Positions 34,329-41,045 of a stretch of DNA of 41,045 bases are shown here, piece after piece. The stretch is taken from contig JBKBOJ010000024.1 in NCBI GenBank assembly GCA_046294815.1, positions 1-41,045 on the forward strand. The letters are read 5' to 3'. Every line of letters begins with the position of its first letter. Position 1 is the first letter of the stretch. Both the position numbers and the translations under genes were made by a program. The stretch comes from Pelomonas sp046294815. GTDB taxonomy: Bacteria > Pseudomonadota > Gammaproteobacteria > Burkholderiales > Burkholderiaceae_C. The notes below the pieces were generated by a model. It did no database searches. It was not told the origin of the DNA and saw only the letters and a program-made list of their open reading frames with translations.

Positions 34329-37265
34329 TCAGCGCTTCCATGGCGGGCGCTGGATGACCTCGGTCGCCTGCGCCTCGGGCATCGCCTTGGCGAACAGCCA
34401 GCCCTGCCCGACCTGCACGCCCAGCTGGGCCAGCAGTTCGACCTGCTGCTCGTCCTCCACGCCCTCGGCCAGCGTCTGCTTGCCCAAAGCCGTGCCCAGG
34501 CCGACGATGGTGCGCACGATCTCCTGCGCCTCGCGGCCCTGGTGCAGACGGATGACGAAGCTGCGGTCCACCTTCAGCGTGTCGAACGGGAAGCGGTGCA
34601 GATAGGCCAGCGACGAGTAGCCGGTGCCGAAGTCGTCGATGCTGAGCTTGAAGCCCATGCGCGCAAGTTCCTGCAGCACCTCGGCACTGCGTTGCGGATT
34701 GGCCATGGCCATGCTCTCGGTGACCTCGAGCTTGAGCCGGTGCGCCGGTACCGCCCCCAGGGCTGCCAGCGTGGCGCGCGCGTCGGCCAGCAGCTCCGCA
34801 TCGCGCTGCAGTTGCACGCCCGAGAGGTTGACGGCCACCTCACCGCTGAAGCCCACCGCCTGCCAGCGCCGCAGCTGGGCCGCCACCTCCAGCAGCGCCC
34901 AGCGGCCTATCGCGCAGATCTGGCCGCTGGCCTCGGCCACCGGAATGAAGTCGCCCGGCATGATCATCCCCTTGCTCGGGTGCCGCCAGCGGATCAGTGC
35001 CTCAAAGCCGAGCAGCGCCCGGTCAGCCAGCCGCACGAAGGGCTGGTAGTGCAACTCGAACTGGTCGCCCGCGGCCAGCGCAGCATCGATGGCATCGCGC
35101 AGCCAGCGGCGCGACTGCTCCACCAGCTGCTCCGCCTGATCGAACTCGTGCAGCTGCCCCGGGCCGCCGGCCTTGGCCCGCGCCAGCGCGCTCTCGGCCG
35201 CGGCCAGCAGCTCGTCGGCACTCACCGGGCCGTGACGGCGCTGCGCCCAGGCGATGCCGGCAGTCAGCTGCAGCATGGGCGTGGTGACGTTGAAAGGCTG
35301 ATGCAACAGGTCCTGCACCTGGCGCGCCAGCAGCGGCGCCGAGTCGCCGCCAGCCAGCAGCAGCGCGAACTCGTCCGGCCCCATGCGTGCCACCAGATGC
35401 CGCGCGCCGAAGGCCTGGCGCAGCCGGCCGGCCAGCTCGGTCAGCACCGCGTCGCCCACCACCGGGCCATGCGTCTCGTTCAGCGGCCTAAACCCGTCCA
35501 GCCCCAGCAGCAGCAGCCCGGTCTCGGGCGCCGGCACGCCGCTCAACAGCTGCGTCAGCTGCTCGCGAAACAGCACGCGGTTGGCCAGCCCGGTCAGGCG
35601 GTCGTGCAACGCGTCGAAGCTGATCTGGCGCTGCAGGCGCTGGCTCTCCGAAATGTCGGTCAGCGACCCCGCCATGCGCACCGGCTCGCCCCCCTCGCGC
35701 ACCGCCAGACCGCGCGCCAGCAGCCAGCGCTCCTGCCCGCCCTGCTGGAAATGCAGCACATGGTGGAACTGCAGGCTCTCACCGCGAAGGTGGGCCTTGA
35801 GTTCATCCTCGAAGGCCTGGGCGGGGCCAGGCTGCAGCGGCCGCGTCCAGGCCGAGATGTGCTGCCCGGCCTCGGCCGCGCTCAGGCCCATCAGCGCCAG
35901 CCAGCGTGGCGAGTAATAGACCACGCCGGCGCGCAGGTCCCAGTCCCACAGGCCGTCGTTGGCCCCCTGCACCGCCAGCGCATAGCGTTGCTCGCTGGCC
36001 GCCAACCGGCGCAGCGCTTCGCGCCGCTGGCCCTGCTCCGCCGCCGCACGCAGCACGCTGGCGCCCAGCGTCGCGGCGGCCAGCGCCAGCAGCGGCGGCG
36101 CCAGCGAGAACACCCAATGCCGCTGCTCGAAGGCCCATTGCGCCCCCGCCAGCAACAGCAGCACGCCCACGGCCGTCCACAGCAGCACCGGCCCCAACGG
36201 CCGCCGGGCCAACAGCAGCACCACGCCCAGCGGCAGCAGCAGCACGGCGCCCAGCTCCAGCGCGCCGGCCCACGGCGGGCGCACCAGGCTGCGCCCGGTC
36301 AGCAGGTTGTCCGTGACGGTGGCGATGCGCTCCATGCCTGGCAGCCGCGCATCGAAGGGCGACGGCAGGTGGTCGCCCGCGGCCAGCGCCGACACGCCGA
36401 CCACCGCAATGCGGCCCTTGAGACGCGCCGGGTCCACGCGGCCGGCCAGCAGTTCGGCAAAGCCGACGGACTCGAAGCGGCCGGACGGCCCGTAATAGTT
36501 GACGCCCAGCCGCGACAGCTCATCCAGCTGCAGCCGCAGCGCGTCCCCCACCTGCACGCCGGCGCCAAAGCGCGCCTGCACCGTGGCCCAGTCCAGGCCG
36601 CGCGCGAAGGCCGCCAGCCGCAGCGGCAGCGAGGGGTAGACCTCGCCGTCCAGGCGCAGCAGCGGCAGGTCGCGGCGCAGGCTGCCGTCGGTCTCGGTGC
36701 GCACGCTGATGTGCCCCAGTCCCGCCGCAGCCGCAGCCAGCGCCGGCTCCGGCGCCACCAGGCGGCGCGGGCGGTAGTAGGTCTCGCTGCGCGCCAGCGC
36801 GGCCTCGTCCTCATAGCGCAGCAGCGCCTGGGCCAGCACCGGTGCGGGTACCGGCTGCGCCGACGGCATGCCGTCGTCGGGCAGCGAGAACGGGAGCAGC
36901 GTGTTCGCGCCCGCCTGCATGGCCGCCGCCAGCGCGGCGCTGCCCTCGGGCGATCCGCCGCCGGGCAGCAGCAGGAAGTCCAGCGCGATGGCGCGCACGC
37001 CGCCGGCAGTCAGCGCCTGCACCGCGCGCGCCAGCTCGGCGCGCTCCGGCACGCGGCCGCCCATGGCCTCCAGCGCCGCGTCGTCCACCCGCACCAGCAG
37101 CAGCTCGCCGGCGGGCGCCAGCGGCCCGCGCCACAGCGTCTGCAGGTCCAGGGTCCAGTGGTCCAGCCGCTCGAAGGCCGACACGTCGGCCCGTCCGGCC
37201 AGCACCGCCAGCCCCAGCAGGGCCGACGCCAGACCGATCAGCAGATAGGCGGCCAGACGCTTCAA
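34329..37265 (-). CDS. CHASE2-PAS-GGDEF-EAL membrane protein, probable c-di-GMP phosphodiesterase
   Basis: A 978-residue sensor. An N-terminal TM anchor (about 4-24), a periplasmic CHASE2 domain (about 30-325), three TM segments (about 335-410), PAS (about 430-540), GGDEF (about 555-715) and EAL (about 735-975). The cyclase motif is degenerate, GPDEF at 629-633. The phosphodiesterase site looks intact: EAL at 755-757, then NLSGVQL, EVTES, DDFGTGYSS, KVDRSFV and LAEGVEDE. So hydrolysis of c-di-GMP is predicted. The start is a TTG whose last two bases begin the TGA stop of the FecR gene (TTGA); the next in-frame Met would delete the TM anchor. Third gene of the CHAT-FecR-CHASE2 operon. Confidence 0.9.
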   Translation of the reverse strand: MKRLAAYLLIGLASALLGLAVLAGRADVSAFERLDHWTLDLQTLWRGPLAPAGELLLVRVDDAALEAMGGRVPERAELARAVQALTAGGVRAIALDFLLLPGGGSPEGSAALAAAMQAGANTLLPFSLPDDGMPSAQPVPAPVLAQALLRYEDEAALARSETYYRPRRLVAPEPALAAAAAGLGHISVRTETDGSLRRDLPLLRLDGEVYPSLPLRLAAFARGLDWATVQARFGAGVQVGDALRLQLDELSRLGVNYYGPSGRFESVGFAELLAGRVDPARLKGRIAVVGVSALAAGDHLPSPFDARLPGMERIATVTDNLLTGRSLVRPPWAGALELGAVLLLPLGVVLLLARRPLGPVLLWTAVGVLLLLAGAQWAFEQRHWVFSLAPPLLALAAATLGASVLRAAAEQGQRREALRRLAASEQRYALAVQGANDGLWDWDLRAGVVYYSPRWLALMGLSAAEAGQHISAWTRPLQPGPAQAFEDELKAHLRGESLQFHHVLHFQQGGQERWLLARGLAVREGGEPVRMAGSLTDISESQRLQRQISFDALHDRLTGLANRVLFREQLTQLLSGVPAPETGLLLLGLDGFRPLNETHGPVVGDAVLTELAGRLRQAFGARHLVARMGPDEFALLLAGGDSAPLLARQVQDLLHQPFNVTTPMLQLTAGIAWAQRRHGPVSADELLAAAESALARAKAGGPGQLHEFDQAEQLVEQSRRWLRDAIDAALAAGDQFELHYQPFVRLADRALLGFEALIRWRHPSKGMIMPGDFIPVAEASGQICAIGRWALLEVAAQLRRWQAVGFSGEVAVNLSGVQLQRDAELLADARATLAALGAVPAHRLKLEVTESMAMANPQRSAEVLQELARMGFKLSIDDFGTGYSSLAYLHRFPFDTLKVDRSFVIRLHQGREAQEIVRTIVGLGTALGKQTLAEGVEDEQQVELLAQLGVQVGQGWLFAKAMPEAQATEVIQRPPWKR

Positions 37266-37873
37266 TCCAGCGTCCCCAGGCGTTGCTCGACGCGCGCCAC
37301 GCGCTCGGCGCTCCAGGCGGTGGCGCTGCTGCACTGGGTGGCGTCGCAGCGCGTGCCGTTGAGCGCCTGGGCCAGCCGCACCGGCTGGCGCGGCTTGATG
37401 CCGCGGGTCTGCGCGCCAGCGGGCTCCACGTCCACCTCGCCGGTCTTGACGTGCACGGCGGTGGCGCGATCCTCGCCCACCTCGACGCTGAACTCCGTGC
37501 CGCGCACGGCCGTCACCGCGGTGGGCGTGCGCACCCGCCAGCTGCCGCCGGCCGACGGCGTGACGCGCTGGCCCACCAGGCCCAGCTCCAACAGCAGCTC
37601 GGCCGCGCGCGGCTGGCCAGCCGGCGCCGTATAGGCGACGATGCGCAGCTGGCTGTTGTCGGCCAGCACGACGATGGAGCCGTCGCTGAACTTCAGCCGC
37701 ACCCGGCCAGTCGCGCCGGTGCGCAGCGTGGCGCCGGCGTCCAGCTTGTCGCCCGCGACCAGCGGCCGGCCGTCCGCCTGGGTGACCTCGCCACGCACGG
37801 CCAACACCTCGCAAGCCGGCTGGGCCCAGGCCGCCGAAGCCAGCATCGACAGACACAACAGCAGGGACTTCAT
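37262..37873 (-). CDS. Secreted FecR-domain protein
   Basis: A 203-residue periplasmic protein. Signal peptide to about residue 18 (SAAWA). A FecR-type beta domain (about 22-145) shows GEVTQADGRPLVAGDKLDAG, TGRVRLKFSDGSIVVLADNS and TAVTAVRGTEFSVEV. Unlike the iron-uptake regulator FecR it has no N-terminal anti-sigma helix region and no TM helix, and no sigma-factor gene is near. CDATQC near the end could form a disulfide. ATG at 37873 has GAGGAGA upstream and lies 38 bases after the CHAT gene. Its stop overlaps the TTG start of the CHASE2 gene. A ligand or partner of the CHASE2 domain is a reasonable guess. Confidence 0.88.
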   Translation of the reverse strand: MKSLLLCLSMLASAAWAQPACEVLAVRGEVTQADGRPLVAGDKLDAGATLRTGATGRVRLKFSDGSIVVLADNSQLRIVAYTAPAGQPRAAELLLELGLVGQRVTPSAGGSWRVRTPTAVTAVRGTEFSVEVGEDRATAVHVKTGEVDVEPAGAQTRGIKPRQPVRLAQALNGTRCDATQCSSATAWSAERVARVEQRLGTLD

Positions 37874-37911
37874 CGCTCTCCTCTCTAGACGTGGTGGCGT
37901 CCCCAGGGGGC

Positions 37912-40908
37912 TCAACGACTAGGGTCGCCGAACAAGGCGTAGCCCGCCCAGTAGAACGGATGGCTCCAGCGGCCGCCACCGAGTTTTCCTTCGATCATCG
38001 CCAACTGCGCCTGGCGCAGGGCCTCGGCGCGCGGCGCCGCAGCCGAGAACGCGGCCGTGGTCAGCGCGGCGGCCGAGGTGCTCTCCACCGCCCAGTGCGT
38101 GGCCAGCACCGAGCGGCTGCCGGCAAAGAAGAAACCCCGCACCAGCCCCGACATCGCAGCCCCGCCCTGCTCGCCCGCGGCGGTGTTGCAGGCCGACAGC
38201 AGCACGACCTGTGCGTTCAGCCGCAGCGTCAGCACGTCGTCCAGCTCCAGCAGCGGCGACGCGGCCGGGTCCGCACCCGGCGCCAACGCCAGCGCGGGCC
38301 GCGACACGCCCGGCAGCTCGCCGGGCATCAGCCCGTGGGTGGCGAAGGCGACGATGCGGCGGTCGGCCAGCGGTGCGGCCAGCACCGCCTCGCGCGTGGC
38401 GGCGGCGCCCAGCAGCAGGTCGGCCTGCGCACTGGCCCCCAGCGCCCGGGCCAGCGCGGTGAGCTCGGCGCGCGTCTCGGGCAGTGGCGGGATGTCGCCA
38501 TAGCGGAAGCCCCAGGCGGCGTCGTAGCGCGTCGCGCCCGGCGCCAGCGCCGCACGGCCGGCCTTGGCGCCGGAGTTGAACAGCGGGTCGCCCACGCCGA
38601 ACAGCGGCTTCGGGGCCGGGGCGGGCGGTGCCGTGCGGCGCAGCGCGTACAGCGCGCCGGCCGAGGGCAGCTGCGTGACGGCCATGCGGCGCGCGACGAA
38701 GGCGCCGGGCTCGGCCGCGGTCAGCAGCGCCGCAAACGGCAGGCCGGCCAGCGCACCGTCGGCGGCCACCAGCAGGCTCTGGATGTCCGCCCCGGGCCGC
38801 AGCGGCTCGACCAGCTCGCGCCAGACCTCGCGCAGTGCCGCCACGGGCAGCGTGGGCGGCCGGCCGCTGCCCAGATCCAGCGCGTCGCGGATCTGCCCGA
38901 CGCGCTCGGCCCAGCCTGCCGCGCCGATGGCCGAGGCCGCCAGGCGCACCGGCTCGCCCGGCAGCAACAGCCAGGCCAGCGTGGCGTCCTCCAGCGGCCG
39001 CAACACCAGCAGCGCCTCGCCGGGCGAGAGCAGCTGCTGCAGCTGGGCCGGCGCCGGCAGCGCGGGCGTGACCAGGTCGGCATAGGCTGGGTAGGCCTGT
39101 GCCACACGCTCGCGCAGCGCGCTCAGCGCCGCGCGCGCGGACCTGGACTGCTCGCGCTGCTGGCGCAGTTGCTCGCGCAGCGCCGCCAGCTCGTCGGCCA
39201 TGGCCTGCAGGCGCTGCTTGCGCTGCGCCTCGGGCAGGGCCTTCAGCTCGGCCTGGGTCTGCTCGCTGGCATAACGGCGGCGCAGCCGGTCCTCATCGGC
39301 CAGCAGCGCATTGAGCGCCGCCGTGCGGCCCGCGGCGGCCGCGCGCAAGGCCTGCTCCTCCTCCAGCAGCGCGCGCAGCGCCGGCGTGGCGGCCAGCACG
39401 CGGGCGCTGGCGTCCACCAGCGCGCGGTGCGCCGCGCCGGTCTGCAAGCGGTCGGCCACCTGCAGCGCGCGGCCCACCCAGGCCGGCTCCAGCGCGTCGC
39501 CGCGCCGGGCTCGCGCAGCGATCTCGCGCAGGAACTCCTCCAGCGCCAGCCCCAGCACGAAGCCGCGCGCGCCAGCCAGGTCCAGGTCTTGCCAGCCTCC
39601 GGGGCTGTCCAGCATGGCGGCGAACAGCCCCTGGTAGTCGGGCCAGGCGCCGGCCATGTCACCCTTGAGCAGGCGCACCAGCGCGCGCACGCCGGCCGCC
39701 TCCTGCAGCTGCGGGTGGCCTTCGCCGTACAGCCGCTGGCGATAGCGGTGGATGCGCTCGGCCGTCTCCAGCGCCTCGTCGAAGCGGCCGTTCTTGGCCG
39801 CCAGCAGCGCGCGCAGCCGCCAGTCGCTGGCGCGCTCGCGCGCCAGGCTATCGGCCGGCAGGCTGGCCAGAAACTCGGCATACAAGGCATCCGCCTCGGG
39901 CCAGCGGCGCAGCGCGATGAGCGCACGGACCTGCTCCTGGCGCGCCAGCCAGCGCACATGGCTGTCCGGGCCGGCGCCGGCGCGTTGCAACATGTCGTCG
40001 GCGCGCTGCGCGTTGTCCAGCGCTGCGGCGTACTGGCGCGCGGCCAGCTGGGCCTGGGCCAGCCGGTAGCTCCAGCGCGCGCCCAGCGCGTCGCTCAGCT
40101 GGCCGGCCCGCCACAGCACCAGGTTGTCCTGGGCGATCTGCACCGCCTCGGCCGCGCGGCCCTGGCGCACCAGCGCGTAGCTGAGCATGCCCAGCGAGCC
40201 GTCGTACCAGCCGTAGGCTTCCTGCACGGCCGGATCACGCAGCGAGGCGCCGCCGCGCCGAGCCGCCTCCACGCCTTGCTGCGCCAGCCGCACGGCCTCG
40301 CGCAGCGTCGCGCTGGCCTCGGCCAGCCGGCCGTCCCAGCGCTCGATCTCGGAGCGCACCTGCAGCAGGTCCACCTGCAGGCGTCGCGCGGCGGCAGGGT
40401 CACGTTCGGCCAGCTGGGCCAGCGCCTGGGTGACGAGCTGCTGCGCGCGCGACCACATGCGCGCCAGCTGAGCGCGGTCGCGCGCCTGGGCCAGCGCATA
40501 GACCTGGCGCAAGGCCGCAGTCGCGCGCAGCGGCAGGCTCAGCGTGGCGTCGCTGGCATAGGCGTCGGCGGCGGCCAGCCCACGGCCCGAACTGCCCCAG
40601 GTGAACTCGGCGCCCAGATATTGCCGCACCCAGACCTCGCCGCCGGGCTGCTCACGGGTCAGCCGGGCCAGCTCGGCCAGCAGCTCCACCCAGCGGCCGC
40701 GCTGCTCCAGCGACTGCGCCGCGCGCACCTGCTGCTGCAGCAGTGCGATGCGCGCCGGCAGCTCGGCGGGCAGCGGCTGCGCGAGCAGCGCCTGGGCCTC
40801 GGCCGCAGGCATCAAGGCCAGCGGGCCGCCGCCGTCCTCGTCCTCGACCTGCGCCAGCGCGCTCGTCGCCGCCAGCAGGCCGGCAGCAAGCCACATCCTC
40901 TTGCGCAT
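37912..40908 (-). CDS. Exported TPR-CHAT protein (caspase-like protease fold)
   Basis: A 998-residue protein. Signal peptide to about residue 19 (ATSALA), then a long helical region of TPR-like repeats (about 40-520), a charged coiled coil (about 560-660, rich in Leu, Glu, Arg and Gln) and the CHAT domain (about 690-995). The caspase-type dyad is present: H858 in FATHGLMPGEL and C907 in LLSACNTAAGEQ, so it may be an active cysteine protease. The end, HPFYWAGYALFGDP, is the usual CHAT C-terminus. ATG at 40908 follows a perfect AGGAGGTG site; the frame open upstream crosses the dispersed repeat and is not used. First gene of the three-gene operon. The substrate is unknown. Confidence 0.92.
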   Translation of the reverse strand: MRKRMWLAAGLLAATSALAQVEDEDGGGPLALMPAAEAQALLAQPLPAELPARIALLQQQVRAAQSLEQRGRWVELLAELARLTREQPGGEVWVRQYLGAEFTWGSSGRGLAAADAYASDATLSLPLRATAALRQVYALAQARDRAQLARMWSRAQQLVTQALAQLAERDPAAARRLQVDLLQVRSEIERWDGRLAEASATLREAVRLAQQGVEAARRGGASLRDPAVQEAYGWYDGSLGMLSYALVRQGRAAEAVQIAQDNLVLWRAGQLSDALGARWSYRLAQAQLAARQYAAALDNAQRADDMLQRAGAGPDSHVRWLARQEQVRALIALRRWPEADALYAEFLASLPADSLARERASDWRLRALLAAKNGRFDEALETAERIHRYRQRLYGEGHPQLQEAAGVRALVRLLKGDMAGAWPDYQGLFAAMLDSPGGWQDLDLAGARGFVLGLALEEFLREIAARARRGDALEPAWVGRALQVADRLQTGAAHRALVDASARVLAATPALRALLEEEQALRAAAAGRTAALNALLADEDRLRRRYASEQTQAELKALPEAQRKQRLQAMADELAALREQLRQQREQSRSARAALSALRERVAQAYPAYADLVTPALPAPAQLQQLLSPGEALLVLRPLEDATLAWLLLPGEPVRLAASAIGAAGWAERVGQIRDALDLGSGRPPTLPVAALREVWRELVEPLRPGADIQSLLVAADGALAGLPFAALLTAAEPGAFVARRMAVTQLPSAGALYALRRTAPPAPAPKPLFGVGDPLFNSGAKAGRAALAPGATRYDAAWGFRYGDIPPLPETRAELTALARALGASAQADLLLGAAATREAVLAAPLADRRIVAFATHGLMPGELPGVSRPALALAPGADPAASPLLELDDVLTLRLNAQVVLLSACNTAAGEQGGAAMSGLVRGFFFAGSRSVLATHWAVESTSAAALTTAAFSAAAPRAEALRQAQLAMIEGKLGGGRWSHPFYWAGYALFGDPSR

Positions 40909-40932
40909 GCGCCACCTCCTGGTGGCGGATGT

Positions 40933-41045
40933 TAGGAGCCTGTCGGGCTTTGGGTCGGGAGCGCGCCGGGGAGAGTTGCGGGGCGAGGCAAGGCGCCGAC
41001 GAGGCGTGGGATCCATCCCCCACAACGAGTCGGCAACGCCGGATC
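40933..41045 (+). repeat. Dispersed TAGGAGCCTGTC-type repeat, copy 4, continuing into a longer palindromic element cut by the window end
   Basis: Begins TAGGAGCCTGTCGGGCTTT (23 bases identical with copy 2), then runs into an imperfect inverted repeat: CCGAC (40996-41000) and GTGGG (41006-41010) pair with CCCAC (41019-41023) and GTCGG (41029-41033) around an 8-base loop. No gene is visible from 40909 to the end. It may be the left end of a small non-coding mobile or REP-like element, whose other end would lie beyond the window. Confidence 0.55.

Noticed and set aside
37262..37873. FecR protein as an iron-uptake anti-sigma regulator
   Set aside because: It lacks the cytoplasmic anti-sigma segment and TM helix, and there is no sigma factor or TonB receptor beside it.
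37912..40908. CHAT gene as part of a CRISPR-linked or gasdermin defence system
   Set aside because: The protein has a Sec signal peptide, and no Cas, gasdermin or other defence gene is near; the FecR/CHASE2 neighbours point to signalling.

Overview
The window reads as chromosomal DNA of a high-GC betaproteobacterium of the order Burkholderiales, probably in the Roseateles/Rubrivivax/Leptothrix neighbourhood. The pointers are the pyruvate dehydrogenase set in which the E3 subunit carries its own lipoyl domain, a two-component pair followed by folD and an M3 oligopeptidase, and uniformly G/C-ending codons. I saw no tRNA, rRNA, CRISPR array, phage gene or transposase. Twenty-five coding regions fill nearly all of it. 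The longest gene-free stretch is 1701-2124.

Left part (1-9322): a lipoprotein-type pectate lyase runs off the left edge. Next, on the same strand, come an S4 RNA-binding protein and, upstream of it, a thiamine-diphosphate enzyme of the acetolactate-synthase type. Then follows a very compact minus-strand operon: apbC/mrp, a PhnD-like binding protein, a PhnC-like ATPase, two PhnE-like permeases and a nitroreductase. The last five are chained by four ATGA stop/start overlaps. The binding protein resembles the branch of the phosphonate family annotated as putative selenate binding.

Middle (9323-28648): a TonB-dependent receptor converges with a LapG-LapD pair, the periplasmic protease and its c-di-GMP receptor that control retention of a surface adhesin. 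An HDOD protein and a small membrane-anchored protein follow. Then come lpdA, aceF and aceE, transcribed aceE to aceF to lpdA and closed by a clear terminator. A PAS histidine kinase and a FixJ-type regulator diverge from aceE, followed by a terminator, folD and the M3 oligopeptidase gene.

Right part (28649-41045): all genes are on the minus strand. In transcription order these are a secreted TPR-CHAT protease-like protein, a FecR-domain protein and a CHASE2-PAS-GGDEF-EAL protein (one operon), then a PAS chemoreceptor, an M16 peptidase, a cysteine-cluster protein and a small membrane protein. The CHAT-FecR-CHASE2 operon is the best candidate for an undescribed system: a periplasmic caspase-like protein and a periplasmic FecR protein translationally tied to a membrane protein that should degrade c-di-GMP. 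c-di-GMP is also the signal read by LapD in the same window.

A short dispersed sequence beginning TAGGAGCCTGTC occurs four times. In two places its first three bases are the stop codon of a gene. The copy at the right edge continues into a longer imperfect palindrome cut off by the window end, so it may be the tip of a MITE- or REP-like element.
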